Positions 17,685 through 27,385 are shown, numbered from the stretch's first letter. The stretch is DNA of 64,000 bases from Rhodomicrobium sp. Az07 (GCF_018619475.1 NZ_JAHFZG010000006.1:1-64000); one strand, 5' to 3'. Numbers and translations: made by a program. Notes: generated by a model not told the origin, from the letters alone.

Positions 17685-19373
17685 ATGACAGTGACAGGAA
17701 CGCCTGCCAATCCCGAACTCGTTTTTTTGCCCCTCGGCGGCATCGGTGAAATCGGCCTCAACGTCTACCTTTACGGCATCGGCCCCGAGGTAGACCGGCA
17801 ATGGCTCATGATCGATTGTGGCATCACTTTCCCCGACGATTCCGAGCCCGGGGTGGACGTGGTTCTGCCCGACCTCCGGTTCATCGAGAACGATCGACAG
17901 AACCTCGCGGGCATCCTCATCACCCACGCGCATGAAGACCACATCGGCGCGGTCGCCGAGATGTGGCCGAAGCTGCGCGCGCCCGTCTATGTGACGAAGT
18001 TCGCCGCGCATCTCCTGCGTTCGAAGCTTCAGGAACACAGCCATGGTTCCGAAGTCCCCATCGTCGAGATGGTGCAGGGGTCTCGGTTCAACATCGGGCG
18101 GTTCGATGTCGATCTCGTTACCGTCGCGCACTCCATCCCCGAGTGCAATTCCGTGTTCCTTCGCACGCCCGCCGGCAATGTGCTCCATACGGGCGACTGG
18201 AAATTCGACGATACGCCGGCCTATGGCGATCCGAGCGACGAAGCGAAATTCGCGCGGCTCGGCGACGAGGGCGTGCGCGCCCTGATCTGCGACAGCACGA
18301 ACGCGCTCGTCGAAGGCATCAGCGTCACGGAAGAAGTGGTCGCGAACAATCTCAAGCTCGTCGTCGGCCGCCAGAAGGGCCGCGTCGCGCTCACCACCTT
18401 CGCGTCGAACGTCAACCGGCTGATTTCCGTCGCGGAAGCGGCTCGCGCGGCGGACCGCGAAGTGGTGCTGATCGGCCGCGCGATGCACCGTATCGTGGAG
18501 GCTGCGCGCGATTCGGGCCTCTGGCCGGAACATCTCACCTATTCGGATCAGGACGCGTTTCCGTCCATCCCGCGCGACAAGGTGCTGGCGCTCGTGACCG
18601 GCAGCCAGGGCGAGGCCCAGGCTGCGCTCGCCCGGATCGCCAAGGGCGAGCATCCTTTCGTGAAGTTCGACAGAGGCGACAGCGTGATCTTCTCTTCGCG
18701 CACGATCCCCGGCAACGAAGACTCCGTGATCCGCATCCAGAACCAGCTTGCGGATCGCGGCATCTCGATCATCACCGAGGCGCATGAGGGGCCGATCCAC
18801 GCATCCGGCCACCCGCGCCGGGGCGAACTCACCCGCATGTACCGGCTCACGCGCCCGCAATACCTCATCCCCATGCATGGCGAGCCGCGCCACCTCGAAG
18901 CGCACGCCACCTTCGCCGAAGGTCACGGGATCATGGCGCTGCGCGGCGTCCGCGACGGGAAGCTTGTGCATCTCGGGCCGAGCCATCCGCATATCGCGGA
19001 CAGCGGCATACCGATCGGCCGCCTTTATCGCGACGGCAATCTCGTGCTCGACGCGGGCGACCCATGCGTGACGGAACGCAGGCGGTTGTCCTGGAACGGG
19101 TATATCGCCGTGTCGGTGGTGATCTCGCGCAGCGGCGACATCGCGGCCGATCCGGTCGTCAGCATGGCGGGCCTTCCCGCTCGCGACTCCAAGGGCTCGC
19201 CGATGAGCGAACGCGCGTTGTCAGCGGTCTACAATGCGGTCGAGAGCATCCCCCGCCCAAGGCGCAAGGATCCCGCGTTGATCCGCGACGCGGTCGCCCG
19301 CTCGATGCGTGCGGAAATGCGCCTCGTTTGGGGCAAGAAGCCGCTTTGCTCAGTGCTGGTTTCCGTGCTTTAA
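17685..19373 (+). CDS. rnj: Ribonuclease J
   Basis: Metallo-beta-lactamase/beta-CASP ribonuclease with 5'-exo and endo activity, used for mRNA decay and rRNA 5' maturation. 562 aa from ATG 17685; a TTG at 17664 in frame is a weaker alternative. The zinc-binding motif THAHEDHIGA is at residues 80-89 (HxHxDH), with further metal ligands in SIPECNSVFL and LHTGDWKFDD. The beta-CASP domain follows (near IGRAMHRIVEAAR), and PMHGEPRHLEAH carries the late conserved histidines. Placed between birA and mce in the operon downstream of nuo. Confidence 0.95.
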   Translation: MTVTGTPANPELVFLPLGGIGEIGLNVYLYGIGPEVDRQWLMIDCGITFPDDSEPGVDVVLPDLRFIENDRQNLAGILITHAHEDHIGAVAEMWPKLRAPVYVTKFAAHLLRSKLQEHSHGSEVPIVEMVQGSRFNIGRFDVDLVTVAHSIPECNSVFLRTPAGNVLHTGDWKFDDTPAYGDPSDEAKFARLGDEGVRALICDSTNALVEGISVTEEVVANNLKLVVGRQKGRVALTTFASNVNRLISVAEAARAADREVVLIGRAMHRIVEAARDSGLWPEHLTYSDQDAFPSIPRDKVLALVTGSQGEAQAALARIAKGEHPFVKFDRGDSVIFSSRTIPGNEDSVIRIQNQLADRGISIITEAHEGPIHASGHPRRGELTRMYRLTRPQYLIPMHGEPRHLEAHATFAEGHGIMALRGVRDGKLVHLGPSHPHIADSGIPIGRLYRDGNLVLDAGDPCVTERRRLSWNGYIAVSVVISRSGDIAADPVVSMAGLPARDSKGSPMSERALSAVYNAVESIPRPRRKDPALIRDAVARSMRAEMRLVWGKKPLCSVLVSVL

Positions 19374-19400
19374 CACCTGCGAAATATGAGGACCAGCCGC

Positions 19401-19805
19401 ATGATCGGACGCTTGAACCACGTTGCGATTGCCGTGAAGACTATCGAAGCGGCCGCCGCCGTCTATCGCGACACGCTCGGCGCGGAGGTGTCGGAAACCG
19501 TGGCCCAGCCGGACCACGGCGTCACCACGATCTTCATCGCGCTGCCGAATACGAAGATCGAGCTTCTGGAACCGCTGGGCGAGAACTCGCCCATCGCGAA
19601 GTTTCTGGAAAAGAACCCGGACGGCGGCATCCATCACATCTGCTACGAGGTGGACGACATCCTCGCCGCCCGCGACAGGCTTGTGGCAAAGGGCGCGCGC
19701 GTGCTCGGCAGCGGCGAGCCGAAGACCGGCGCACATGGCAAGCCCGTGCTCTTCCTTCATCCGAAGGATTTTTGCGGCACGCTGGTAGAACTGGAACAAA
19801 GGTAA
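19401..19805 (+). CDS. mce: Methylmalonyl-CoA epimerase
   Basis: Interconverts (2S)- and (2R)-methylmalonyl-CoA, linking propionyl-CoA carboxylase to the B12-dependent mutase. 134-aa glyoxalase/VOC-fold protein. The start MIGRLNHVAIAV matches the family, with TGAGGA 8 nt upstream of ATG 19401; an ATG 15 nt earlier is less likely. Metal ligands are the His in LNHVAIAV, the His in GIHHICYEVDDI and the Glu in the final LVELEQR. The next main gene block makes cobalamin, the cofactor of the mutase, though there is no direct operon link. Confidence 0.93.
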   Translation: MIGRLNHVAIAVKTIEAAAAVYRDTLGAEVSETVAQPDHGVTTIFIALPNTKIELLEPLGENSPIAKFLEKNPDGGIHHICYEVDDILAARDRLVAKGARVLGSGEPKTGAHGKPVLFLHPKDFCGTLVELEQR

Positions 19806-19811
19806 GACGCC

Positions 19812-20039
19812 ATGAATATCCTGCTGGCGATTGCGCTGTTCGTGACTTGCTGGTGGATTGTGTTTCTTTTCAGCATCCCCCGAAAGGTCGGCGCCGATGG
19901 CGAAATTGCTGTCCCCAGTACGGGACTGTTCGCTAATGCGGTGCTGGCAACCGTCGTGGCGACGGTGATTGTTGCGGCGTTGCATGAGGCGATCTCGCTC
20001 GGGATCATCGATACCGCCGCCTTCCTCCGCCGGGACTAA
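19812..20039 (+). CDS. DUF1467 family membrane protein
   Basis: 75-aa protein with two transmembrane segments (ILLAIALFVTCWWIVFLFSI and NAVLATVVATVIVAALHEAI) joined by a short polar loop with PRKVGADGEIAVP. Size, topology and location immediately after mce match the DUF1467 family of alphaproteobacteria. Function unknown. Last gene of the transcript before the terminator at 20047. Confidence 0.8.
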   Translation: MNILLAIALFVTCWWIVFLFSIPRKVGADGEIAVPSTGLFANAVLATVVATVIVAALHEAISLGIIDTAAFLRRD

Positions 20040-20046
20040 AAATAAA

Positions 20047-20070
20047 AACAGCAAGGCGAACCTTGCTGTT
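20047..20070 (+). terminator. Terminator after the nuo-birA-rnj-mce-DUF1467 block
   Basis: 10-bp perfect stem AACAGCAAGG / CCTTGCTGTT with a CGAA tetraloop, starting 7 nt after the DUF1467 stop. An A-tract lies upstream and a T-rich stretch (TTCCAAGTTTTT) follows. Confidence 0.85.
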
Positions 20071-20488
20071 TCCAAGTTTTTCTACTGCCTGGCTTTTATA
20101 TTTGGAGCACCCGCGCCCTTGGGGGCGGCGCAAGCGCTTTCCTCCCTAGACTTGGGCGCCGTGCCTCGTTCTCTGCTCAACCATCCGTTACCCATGTCGA
20201 ATTGTTATGGCAGACTAGCGAAAAACGCAGAGGTTGTCACCTTCAACTTATGGGCAACAGAGCAAAAAAATACGCTCATTGCCTAATCGCGCGTCATATC
20301 GTCGGTTTTCGCCGATTTCAGCGTGCTTTGGCCAAGCTCCTGGAATAATCTTGCGCTGTTCCGACGCCGAAGCGCTGGCTTGGGGTAGAATCGGTTCCCC
20401 ATTGCCGGGCAACGGTGCATCACGCAATGCGCTGGCGGCATGAGGAAAATTCCTATATGTGAGGCCAACCTCAACACCCTCGCGCGGC
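20071..20488. other. 418-bp intergenic region before the cobalamin cluster
   Basis: No gene is supported. I looked for a cobalamin riboswitch on both strands because of the genes that follow, but saw no B12-box-like AGYCAGGAGACC sequence. The region is locally AT-rich around 20200-20280, where a promoter for the CobZ-like genes may lie. Confidence 0.35.
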
Positions 20489-21730
20489 ATGACAGGCGCA
20501 AATCCCGAACAGGTTCTGGTGATCGGCGGCGGCTTGGCCGCGCTCGCGGCTGCGATCTCGGCGCGTCGCGCGGGCGCTCGCGTGACGATGCTCGAAGCCG
20601 CTCCGCGCGAGCTTCGCGGCGGCAACACGCGCCATTCGCGCAACCTTCGGATCGCCCATGACGGGCCGACAGCGCGGATTCCCGGCATCTACCGTGAGGA
20701 GGAGTATCTCGCCGATCTTGCCAAGGCGAGCGATGGCCGGAACGACGCGCATCTCTCGCAGCGCTTCGTGCATGCGTCGACCGATCTGCCGGACTGGCTC
20801 GCCGCGCAAGGGGTTGTATTTCAGACGCGAGGCATTCCTTATTCGCGCAAGACCGCGTTCTTTCTTGGCGGCGGCACGGCGGCGGTGAATGCGTTGTATG
20901 CGACAGCGGAGCGTGTCGGCGTTCGTATCCTGTACGACGCGCAAGCGGACGGCGTTGACCTTGAGACCGGAGCGGCGGGGCCGTTCCGCCCGCGCGCGAC
21001 GGTGCTCGCGTGTGGCGGCGCGCAAGCCGCCATGCAAGCCGCATCGCCGAGGCTCATCAATCGCGGCACACCCTACGCGCTAGGCGAGATTTTGCGCGCG
21101 GCTCTGGCGCAAGGGGCGCAAGCCGTGGGCGACGCCGACGCCGCCCATCTCGTGGCAGTCGACGCGCGCTCGCCCTCGGCCGATGGCGGTATCGTCACCC
21201 GCGTGGACGGAATGGAATACGGCATGGCTGTCGATGCTCGGGGCGCGCGCTTCACGGATGAAACCGCAGTCACCGGCCCGACGCGCTACGCGACGTGGGG
21301 ACGGCTCATCGCCGCTCTGCCGGAACAGCGCGCCACCCTCGTTCTCGACGCCGACGGCATCGACCGCGCGCCGCTTTCGGTATTCCCGCCGCTCGAAGCG
21401 CCGACGCTCGCGGACCTTGCGGCACGCATCGGCGCTGACGCCGCCACGCTGGAGGCATCCGCGCGCGAAGCAGGGCGCGTGACACGCCCGCCCTTTTTCG
21501 CCTTCCCGATTCGCCCCGGCATCACCTTCACCTGCCAGGGGCTCCGGGTCGACGAAACCGCGCGCGTGATCCGTGGCGACGGCTCGCCTTGCGCGAACAT
21601 CTTCGCGGCGGGCATGATCATGGCGCCGAACATCCTCGGCACTGGCTACGTTGCGGGCGGCGGCATGACCGTGGGCGCCGTCTTCGGCCGCATCGCGGGA
21701 GAGGAGGCCGCCTGCCATGCGCTCGCCTGA
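20489..21730 (+). CDS. CobZ/TcuA-like FAD-dependent dehydrogenase
   Basis: 413-aa flavoprotein of the tricarballylate dehydrogenase (TcuA)/succinate dehydrogenase flavoprotein superfamily. The N-terminal dinucleotide-binding motif is VLVIGGGLAALAAAISARRAG, and the C-terminal part has the typical ANIFAAGMIMAPNILGTGYV FAD-binding region. In Rhodobacter capsulatus CobZ, an equivalent flavodomain fused to an Fe-S/heme membrane domain makes precorrin-3B. Here the two halves are separate genes overlapping by 14 nt, next to a cobalamin cluster lacking cobG. I therefore infer the flavin half of a CobZ-type precorrin-3B synthase; true tricarballylate oxidation is the alternative. Start ATG 20489 (MTGANPEQV). 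Confidence 0.8.
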   Translation: MTGANPEQVLVIGGGLAALAAAISARRAGARVTMLEAAPRELRGGNTRHSRNLRIAHDGPTARIPGIYREEEYLADLAKASDGRNDAHLSQRFVHASTDLPDWLAAQGVVFQTRGIPYSRKTAFFLGGGTAAVNALYATAERVGVRILYDAQADGVDLETGAAGPFRPRATVLACGGAQAAMQAASPRLINRGTPYALGEILRAALAQGAQAVGDADAAHLVAVDARSPSADGGIVTRVDGMEYGMAVDARGARFTDETAVTGPTRYATWGRLIAALPEQRATLVLDADGIDRAPLSVFPPLEAPTLADLAARIGADAATLEASAREAGRVTRPPFFAFPIRPGITFTCQGLRVDETARVIRGDGSPCANIFAAGMIMAPNILGTGYVAGGGMTVGAVFGRIAGEEAACHALA

Positions 21731-22823
21731 TGCGCCTTCGCCCGAAAGGCTCGCTCCGCTGGCCGAAGCCGGTCGGGTCGCCACAATTTGCGCCGTCTGC
21801 AACTATTGCAACGGCTTCTGCGAGGCGATGCGCGCCATCGAGCAGCGCGGACAATCTCCGCGCCCTTCCATTGCCGACAACGGCGCGGGCAAAACCGGCG
21901 TGGCGCCAGCCTTCAGCGACGGCGACATCGCCTATATCGCGCACCTCTGCCACAACTGCGGAAACTGCCTCACATCATGCCAATACGCGCCGCCGCATGT
22001 CTTCGCGGTGGACGCCCCCAAGGCTTTGGCGGACGTGCGCGCCCTTTCGTGGCGTGAGCGGCCATGGCTCGCGCTCGCGATCTTCGTCGCCGTCATGGTG
22101 CTGACCGTTGCGCTCGTCCCGTGGGGCATGCTCACCGCGCGACACGCGGGCGAGGGCGCGTTTTACGCCGTGATCCCGTGGGCGACGATGACGGCGGCGA
22201 CGCTTGCGCCATTCCTGTTCGGGATCGCGCTTGTGGGCATCCGCGTGACGCGGTTCTGGCGCGCGATTTCGGGCGGCGACGACGCGCCAATGGCGGGCTC
22301 GGCGTGGCGCGCCATCCCGCTTGCGATCCGCGACGCGGCAACCTTGCGCAACCTCGAAGGCGGCGGCATCCCGTGCGAGCAAAGCGCCGCGCGCCGCTTC
22401 TTTCACCATGCGCTCGCTTACGGCTTCCTGCTCTGCTTCGCGGCGACCTGCACCGCAACCGTCTATCATCACGGCTTCGGCTGGCTCGCGCCATATCCGC
22501 TCTTGAGTTTGCCCGTAATCCTCGGCACGGTCGGCGGCGTCGGCATGGTGATCGGCGCGGCGGGGCTCGCGGGTGTGCGCACGGGCGGCGGCGCGGCCTT
22601 CGACACGACCGGCGACTTTATCCTGCTAACCCAGCTTTTCGCCGTCGCCGCGTCCGGCCTCGCGCTGCTGGCGCTGCGCGATACGCCCGCGATGGGGGTG
22701 CTGCTCGCCGTGCATCTCGGCACGGTGCTTGGCTTTTTCGCGACGCTACCATTCGGCCGGTTCGCGCATGCGCCCTACCGCGCGGCGGCGCTTTTGAAAG
22801 CGGCGATGGAGCGGCGGCGATAG
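21717..22823 (+). CDS. CobZ C-terminal/TcuB-like Fe-S membrane protein
   Basis: 368-aa partner of the upstream flavoprotein. Two four-cysteine clusters, CAVCNYCNGFC near residue 25 and CHNCGNCLTSC near residue 82, each fit a [4Fe-4S] site. About six transmembrane segments follow, with several histidines (FFHHALAYGF, VYHHGFGW, AVHLGTVLGF) able to ligate b-type heme. This is the TcuB layout and the layout of the C-terminal half of R. capsulatus CobZ. It overlaps the flavoprotein gene by 14 nt and would move electrons from the flavin into the membrane. Convergent with cobB, 12 bp apart. Confidence 0.8.
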   Translation: MRSPDAPSPERLAPLAEAGRVATICAVCNYCNGFCEAMRAIEQRGQSPRPSIADNGAGKTGVAPAFSDGDIAYIAHLCHNCGNCLTSCQYAPPHVFAVDAPKALADVRALSWRERPWLALAIFVAVMVLTVALVPWGMLTARHAGEGAFYAVIPWATMTAATLAPFLFGIALVGIRVTRFWRAISGGDDAPMAGSAWRAIPLAIRDAATLRNLEGGGIPCEQSAARRFFHHALAYGFLLCFAATCTATVYHHGFGWLAPYPLLSLPVILGTVGGVGMVIGAAGLAGVRTGGGAAFDTTGDFILLTQLFAVAASGLALLALRDTPAMGVLLAVHLGTVLGFFATLPFGRFAHAPYRAAALLKAAMERRR

Positions 22824-22835
22824 TTACGCTGCGGC

Positions 22836-24173
22836 TCAGGCTTCCACAGCGATGGCGTGGAAGAACGTGCCGCCGACGCTTCCGCGCCGCGACCCCGTTT
22901 CGGCGCAAGGCTCGCCGCGCGCGTCCACGGCATCGAGCAGCGGCGCGTCGTTGACCGCGAGCACGCTCGCATAATGAAACTCGTGGCCCCAGAGCGTGCC
23001 GCCCGCCTGCCCAAGCGCGCCATCCGCCAGCAGCCGCGCGCGCCGATAGCCGAGATGCAGCTTGCGCCTGGCGAAACTCGTCTCAAGGCCGAGCAGGCCG
23101 GCCATGGCGTGCCGCGCGCCGTCCGTATCTTCGAGCCCGGAGCCCAGCACCATGTAGCCGCCGCACTCGCCATGGATGCATGCGCCGCGCGCGGCCGCAT
23201 CGCGAAGCCCGTCGAGGAGGCGCGAGGCGGCGGCAAGTGCTCCCGCGTGTAGCTCCGGGTATCCGCCCGGCAACCACACCGCATCCGCTGAGGCGTCCGG
23301 CGCTTCGTCGGCCAGCGGCGAGAAGAAAAGAAGGTCTGCCCCCGCGTCGCGCCAGCCTTGCAGCATGTGCGGATAAAGGAAGGAGAACGCACGGTCCTTC
23401 GCAACCGCGATGCGCTGACCGGGCGGCGGCAGCGGCGGCGCGGATGGGGCGGCTCCGAGCGTTGAGGGCGCGGCACTCGCGACAATGGCGTCGAGCGAAA
23501 CCTGCGCGGCGACCTCATCCGCCAGCGCGTCGAGCCAGCCGTCGAGATCCGCATGCTCGCCCGCCTGCACGAGGCCGAGATGCCGATCCGGCAGCGCGAT
23601 GGCGGCGCGCCGCCGCAATGCGCCGAGCACCGGCATGCCGATGCGCTCCAGCGCCGCGCGGATGGGCCGCTCATGCCCCTCCCCTGCCACGCGGTTGAGG
23701 ATCACGCCCGCGAGCCTCACATCGTCGCGATAGAGCTTGCAGCCGAGCGCCACGGCCGCCGCCGTCTCGGATTGCGCGGACACGTCGAGCACGAGCACCA
23801 CCGGCCAGCCCGTCAGCGCGGCGAGGTCGGCGGTCGCGCCGCGCGCCGTCCGCCCTTCCGCCGCCACGCCGTCGAACAGGCCCATCACGCCTTCCGCGAT
23901 GCAGAGATCCGTGTTTGCGCTTGCGCGCGCGACAAGGCCGCCGATCATTGCGCGCGGCATCGCCCAAGTATCGAGGTTGAAGCTTGGCCGTCCGCAGGCC
24001 GCTTCGTGGAAGGCGGGATCGATGTAATCCGGCCCGGATTTGAACGGCTGCACCGTATCGCCGCGCCGCGTCAATGCGCGCATCAGGCCGAGCGAAAGCG
24101 TGGTCTTGCCCGCGCCGGACCTGACGGCCGAGATGATGACGCCGCGCGGCCCCGATGGGCCATCGCCGCTCAT
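22836..24173 (-). CDS. cobB: Cobyrinic/hydrogenobyrinic acid a,c-diamide synthase
   Basis: ATP- and glutamine-dependent amidation of the a and c side chains of hydrogenobyrinate in the aerobic B12 pathway. 445 aa from ATG 24173, which overlaps the cobM stop as ATGA. The N-terminal dethiobiotin-synthetase-like ATPase has the P-loop [18 protein letters not shown] and [12 protein letters not shown]. The C-terminal class I glutaminase domain has [10 protein letters not shown] (catalytic Cys) near residue 335. The frame extends upstream to 24383 inside cobM, but that part is not family sequence. Confidence 0.95.
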   Translation of the reverse strand: MSGDGPSGPRGVIISAVRSGAGKTTLSLGLMRALTRRGDTVQPFKSGPDYIDPAFHEAACGRPSFNLDTWAMPRAMIGGLVARASANTDLCIAEGVMGLFDGVAAEGRTARGATADLAALTGWPVVLVLDVSAQSETAAAVALGCKLYRDDVRLAGVILNRVAGEGHERPIRAALERIGMPVLGALRRRAAIALPDRHLGLVQAGEHADLDGWLDALADEVAAQVSLDAIVASAAPSTLGAAPSAPPLPPPGQRIAVAKDRAFSFLYPHMLQGWRDAGADLLFFSPLADEAPDASADAVWLPGGYPELHAGALAAASRLLDGLRDAAARGACIHGECGGYMVLGSGLEDTDGARHAMAGLLGLETSFARRKLHLGYRRARLLADGALGQAGGTLWGHEFHYASVLAVNDAPLLDAVDARGEPCAETGSRRGSVGGTFFHAIAVEA

Positions 24174-24934
24174 TCTCCTCGGCCCCGGTAGCGGCGCTGA
24201 TAGCCCGGATCGTAGAGCGAGCTTTCGCGGAAATCCGTCGCGCCGAGCGAGCGCCCAACGAGGATGAGCGCGGTACGGTCGATCGTGCCCGCTTCCGCCA
24301 CCTTCGCGGCGAGTTCGCCAAGCGGCGCGCGGATGATCGTTTCCTCGGGCCAACTCGCGCGGTAGACGACCGCCGCCGGGCAATCCGCGCCGTAGAACGG
24401 GAGAAGCTCCGACACCACGCGGTCGAGCGCGTGGATCGACAGATGCACCGCGAGCGTGGCGCGCGTGGCGGCGAAGGCGGCGAGCGTCTCCGTCTCCGGC
24501 ATGGCTGATGCGCGCCCCGATGTCCGCGTCAGCACGACCGATTGCGCCACTTCGGGCAGCGTAAGCTCACGGCCGAGCGCCGCCGCCGCCGCCGCAAAGG
24601 ACGGCACGCCGGGCGTCACGGTGTACGGGATGGCGAGCGCGTCGAGGCGGCGCGTCTGCTCGCCGAGCGCGCTCCAAACCGACAGATCGCCAGAATGGAG
24701 CCGCGCCACGTCATGGCCTGCCGCCGTCGCATCGACGATTTCGGCGACGATCTCGTCGAGCGACATGGGCGCGGTGTTCACGATGCGCGCGCCGGGCGGG
24801 CAATGGCCGAGGATCGCCTGCGGGACGAGCGAGCCCGCATAGAGGCACACGGGGCATCGCGCGATGAGGTCGCGGCCGCGCAGCGTCAGGAGATCGGGCG
24901 CGCCCGGCCCCGCACCGATGAAATGAACGGTCAT
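24170..24934 (-). CDS. cobM: Precorrin-4 C11-methyltransferase
   Basis: SAM-dependent methylation at C11 of precorrin-4 to give precorrin-5. 254 aa. Tetrapyrrole methylase fold: N-terminal [18 protein letters not shown], the [15 protein letters not shown] substrate/SAM loop and [19 protein letters not shown], all typical of CobM/CbiF. Coupled by ATGA to cobB downstream and overlapping cobE by 4 nt upstream. Confidence 0.96.
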   Translation of the reverse strand: MTVHFIGAGPGAPDLLTLRGRDLIARCPVCLYAGSLVPQAILGHCPPGARIVNTAPMSLDEIVAEIVDATAAGHDVARLHSGDLSVWSALGEQTRRLDALAIPYTVTPGVPSFAAAAAALGRELTLPEVAQSVVLTRTSGRASAMPETETLAAFAATRATLAVHLSIHALDRVVSELLPFYGADCPAAVVYRASWPEETIIRAPLGELAAKVAEAGTIDRTALILVGRSLGATDFRESSLYDPGYQRRYRGRGE

Positions 24935-25329
24935 TCGGTCTCTCCCTTAGCGATGGCGCAAGCGGCTTCGCGGTTGGTGACGCGCGGGCCAAGCAGTCGC
25001 GCGCCCGGACCGGCTGCTGCCAGCGCGGCGGCTTCGGCAACCGAGGGCACGCCCTTTTCCGCCATCACGCGCGCCGACACCGTGAGCGCGCCCGCCGATG
25101 CCTCGGCCAGATCCGCCTCGCTCACGAGCGCCACGCGCAGGCGAAAACGCTGCGCCGCTTCGAGAAATCCCGGCTCGGCGGCTTTATCCGCGAGCGTGGC
25201 CAGCGCGCCGAGCGAAGCAGCCTGGACGCCCGCCGCTTCGAGCGCCGCCGCCACAGCGTCGACGATGGCGTCCGCGCCTGCATTCTTGCGGAAGCCGAGC
25301 CCCGCGACGATGGTCGCCCTGTCCGTCAT
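24931..25329 (-). CDS. cobE: CobE/CbiG C-terminal-like cobalamin biosynthesis protein
   Basis: 132-aa protein matching the stand-alone CobE/CbiG C-terminal domain: [20 protein letters not shown] at the N-terminus and [11 protein letters not shown] later. CobE is required for aerobic B12 synthesis, but its exact step is not well defined. Start ATG 25329 overlaps the cobL stop (ATGA), so it is translated with cobL and cobM. The open frame beyond 25329 is Arg-rich read-through of cobL in another frame. Confidence 0.9.
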   Translation of the reverse strand: MTDRATIVAGLGFRKNAGADAIVDAVAAALEAAGVQAASLGALATLADKAAEPGFLEAAQRFRLRVALVSEADLAEASAGALTVSARVMAEKGVPSVAEAAALAAAGPGARLLGPRVTNREAACAIAKGETE

Positions 25330-26561
25330 GATTTCACCGCGCGCCACTGCGTGACGGGCATCGCCGCGCGCCACCCGGTGAAGCTGCCGAGCGCCGCCGC
25401 GCGCGAAATCTCGATGCGCGTGAGTTCGCCGCCGCGCCGCTTGAACGCGTCGACCAGCAGGGCCTCGCTTTCGAGCGTGACGGCGTTGGCGACGATGCGG
25501 CCGCCCGGCTTCAACGCGGCCCACGCGGCGTCGAACACGCCCGCGTCCGTCAGACCGCCGCCGATGAAGATCGCGTCCGGCGAAGGCAGGTCGGCCAACG
25601 CATCGGGCGCGCGGCCCTCGACCACGCGAAGGTCAGGCGCGCCGAGTGCCAGCGCGTTGCGCATCGCCCGCGCGGCCCGCTCCGCGTTCTCCTCAATGCC
25701 GATGGCGCGCATGGACGGATGACGCAGCAGCCATTCGATGGCGATGGAGCCGGAGCCAAGACCGATGTCCCACAGGAGTTCGCCGGGGCGCGGCGCGAGG
25801 GCCGACAGCGTCACGCTGCGCACCTCGCGCTTCGTCAGTTGGCCGTCGCTCTCGAACAGCGAATCGTCGAGGCCGGGTGTCAGCGGCACGATGCGCGCGC
25901 CCGCGTCGCCCGCGACTTCGATGGCGAGCAAATTCAGCGCGGCGATATCGTCGAGCGCAAAGCCATCGGCGCGCGCGCTGCTGATGCGCTCACCCATCCC
26001 GCCCATTTCTTCCAGCACCGTGAGCCGGGACGCGCCGAAGCCGAGGTCCGTGAGAAGCCGCGCGGCCTTCGCGGGTGTCGTGCCGTCCCACGACAGCGCG
26101 AGAATGCGCGCGCCGGGAAACAGATGCCGGATCAGCCCTTCCAGCGCCCGGCCGTGCAGCGTGATCGCGGCGACGTCCTGCAACGCCCACGCCATGCGCG
26201 ACGCGGCGAGGCTGAAGGATGACGGCTGCGGGATGCAGAAAATTTCGTCCGCCCCGGCAAAGGTCGCGATCTGCTTGCCGACGCCATAATGAAACGGATC
26301 GCCGCTCGCCAGCACGCACACTGGGCGCCCGCGCCGCTCCACGATCAGCGGGAAGGCGTCGGAGAGCGGGCTCGGCCATGCGAGCGCCTCGCCCCGGATC
26401 AGCGGCGCCGCGAGCGCCAGATGTCGCGCGCCGCCGACCACCAGCTCCGCGCCCGAAACGAGCGCGCGCGCATGCGCCGTCAGCCCGTCGACGCCGTTCT
26501 CGCCGATGCCGACGATGGACAGCCAGCGTCGAAGCGTGTTTGTTTCTCGCGTTTCCATCAT
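25326..26561 (-). CDS. cobL: Precorrin-6B C5,15-methyltransferase (decarboxylating)
   Basis: Bifunctional CbiE-CbiT fusion of the aerobic pathway: methylates C5 and C15 and decarboxylates the C12 acetate, giving precorrin-8. 411 aa. The N-terminal CbiE half carries SIVGIGENGVDGL and LASGDPFHYGVG. The C-terminal CbiT half, from about residue 220, has the class I SAM motif LLWDIGLGSGSIAIEWL and IFIGGGLTDAGVFDAAW. First gene of the minus-strand cobL-cobE-cobM-cobB unit, divergent from cobK 41 bp away. Confidence 0.96.
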   Translation of the reverse strand: MMETRETNTLRRWLSIVGIGENGVDGLTAHARALVSGAELVVGGARHLALAAPLIRGEALAWPSPLSDAFPLIVERRGRPVCVLASGDPFHYGVGKQIATFAGADEIFCIPQPSSFSLAASRMAWALQDVAAITLHGRALEGLIRHLFPGARILALSWDGTTPAKAARLLTDLGFGASRLTVLEEMGGMGERISSARADGFALDDIAALNLLAIEVAGDAGARIVPLTPGLDDSLFESDGQLTKREVRSVTLSALAPRPGELLWDIGLGSGSIAIEWLLRHPSMRAIGIEENAERAARAMRNALALGAPDLRVVEGRAPDALADLPSPDAIFIGGGLTDAGVFDAAWAALKPGGRIVANAVTLESEALLVDAFKRRGGELTRIEISRAAALGSFTGWRAAMPVTQWRAVKS

Positions 26562-26602
26562 GAGGCCCGTCGCGCCTTTGCGACATAGCGTGAGAGTTTA
26601 CG

Positions 26603-27385
26603 ATGCGACTTCTCATCCTTGGCGGCACGGCTGATGCTTCCGCGCTCGCGAAGTTGCTGGCGGGCGACGCGCGGTTCGAGCCGACGCTGTCGCTCGCGGG
26701 CCGCACCGCTTCGCCCGCAACGCCGCCCATTCCATACCGCATCGGCGGCTTCGGTGGAGCGCACGGCCTCGCGGCATACCTCCGCGACGAGCGCATCGCA
26801 GCGATGATCGACGCAACGCATCCCTTCGCCGCGCGCATCTCCGCCAATGCCGTGAAGGCGGCGGAGGCGACGGGCGTTCCGCTTGCGAGCCTCGTCCGTC
26901 CCGCATGGGCGCGGCGGGAGGGCGACCGCTGGATTTCCGTTCCATCGCCCGAAGCCGCCGCCGCCGCGCTTGGCGACGCGCGGCGCAATGTGTTTCTCAC
27001 GGTGGGGCGCCTCGAACTCCCCGCCTTCGCAGCCGCTCCGCAGCATCGTTACGTCGCGCGTGTGATCGACCGGCCCGAGGACGTGCCATTGCCGCCGGAC
27101 CTCGCCTTCATCGAGGCGCGCGGCCCCTACGACGCCGAAGCCGAGTTGCGGCTGATGCGCGAAGGCGGGTTCGATGTGATCGTTTCGAAGAACTCGGGCG
27201 GCGCGGCAACCTACGGCAAGATCGAGGCGGCGCGCGCGCTCGGCCTGCCCGTGGTGATTATCGAGCGGCCCGAGAAGCCAGCGGGCCAGGCGCTCGGTTC
27301 GCCCGCCGAAGCGATGGCGTGGCTCGAAACGCAGCTCGCCGCGCGCGGGTCTCATGCGGGAGTGCGCTCCGAACGCGGCGTATAA
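26603..27385 (+). CDS. cobK: Precorrin-6A reductase
   Basis: NADPH-dependent reduction of precorrin-6A to precorrin-6B. 260 aa of the CobK/CbiJ family: LLILGGTADASALAKLL at the N-terminus, AMIDATHPFAARISANA near residue 68, and DVIVSKNSGGAATYGKIEAA near 190. It sits alone on the plus strand between two minus-strand cob units, divergent from cobL. Its 3' end overlaps the convergent cobJ by 34 nt. Confidence 0.95.
   Translation: MRLLILGGTADASALAKLLAGDARFEPTLSLAGRTASPATPPIPYRIGGFGGAHGLAAYLRDERIAAMIDATHPFAARISANAVKAAEATGVPLASLVRPAWARREGDRWISVPSPEAAAAALGDARRNVFLTVGRLELPAFAAAPQHRYVARVIDRPEDVPLPPDLAFIEARGPYDAEAELRLMREGGFDVIVSKNSGGAATYGKIEAARALGLPVVIIERPEKPAGQALGSPAEAMAWLETQLAARGSHAGVRSERGV

Noticed and set aside
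17364-18992. 542-codon minus-strand frame opposite birA/rnj
   Set aside because: Antisense shadow created by high-GC codon bias; the plus strand encodes intact BirA and RNase J with all motifs.
20071-20488. Possible cobalamin riboswitch before the CobZ-like genes
   Set aside because: No B12-box or core helices could be found on either strand by eye; only short GC hairpins are present.
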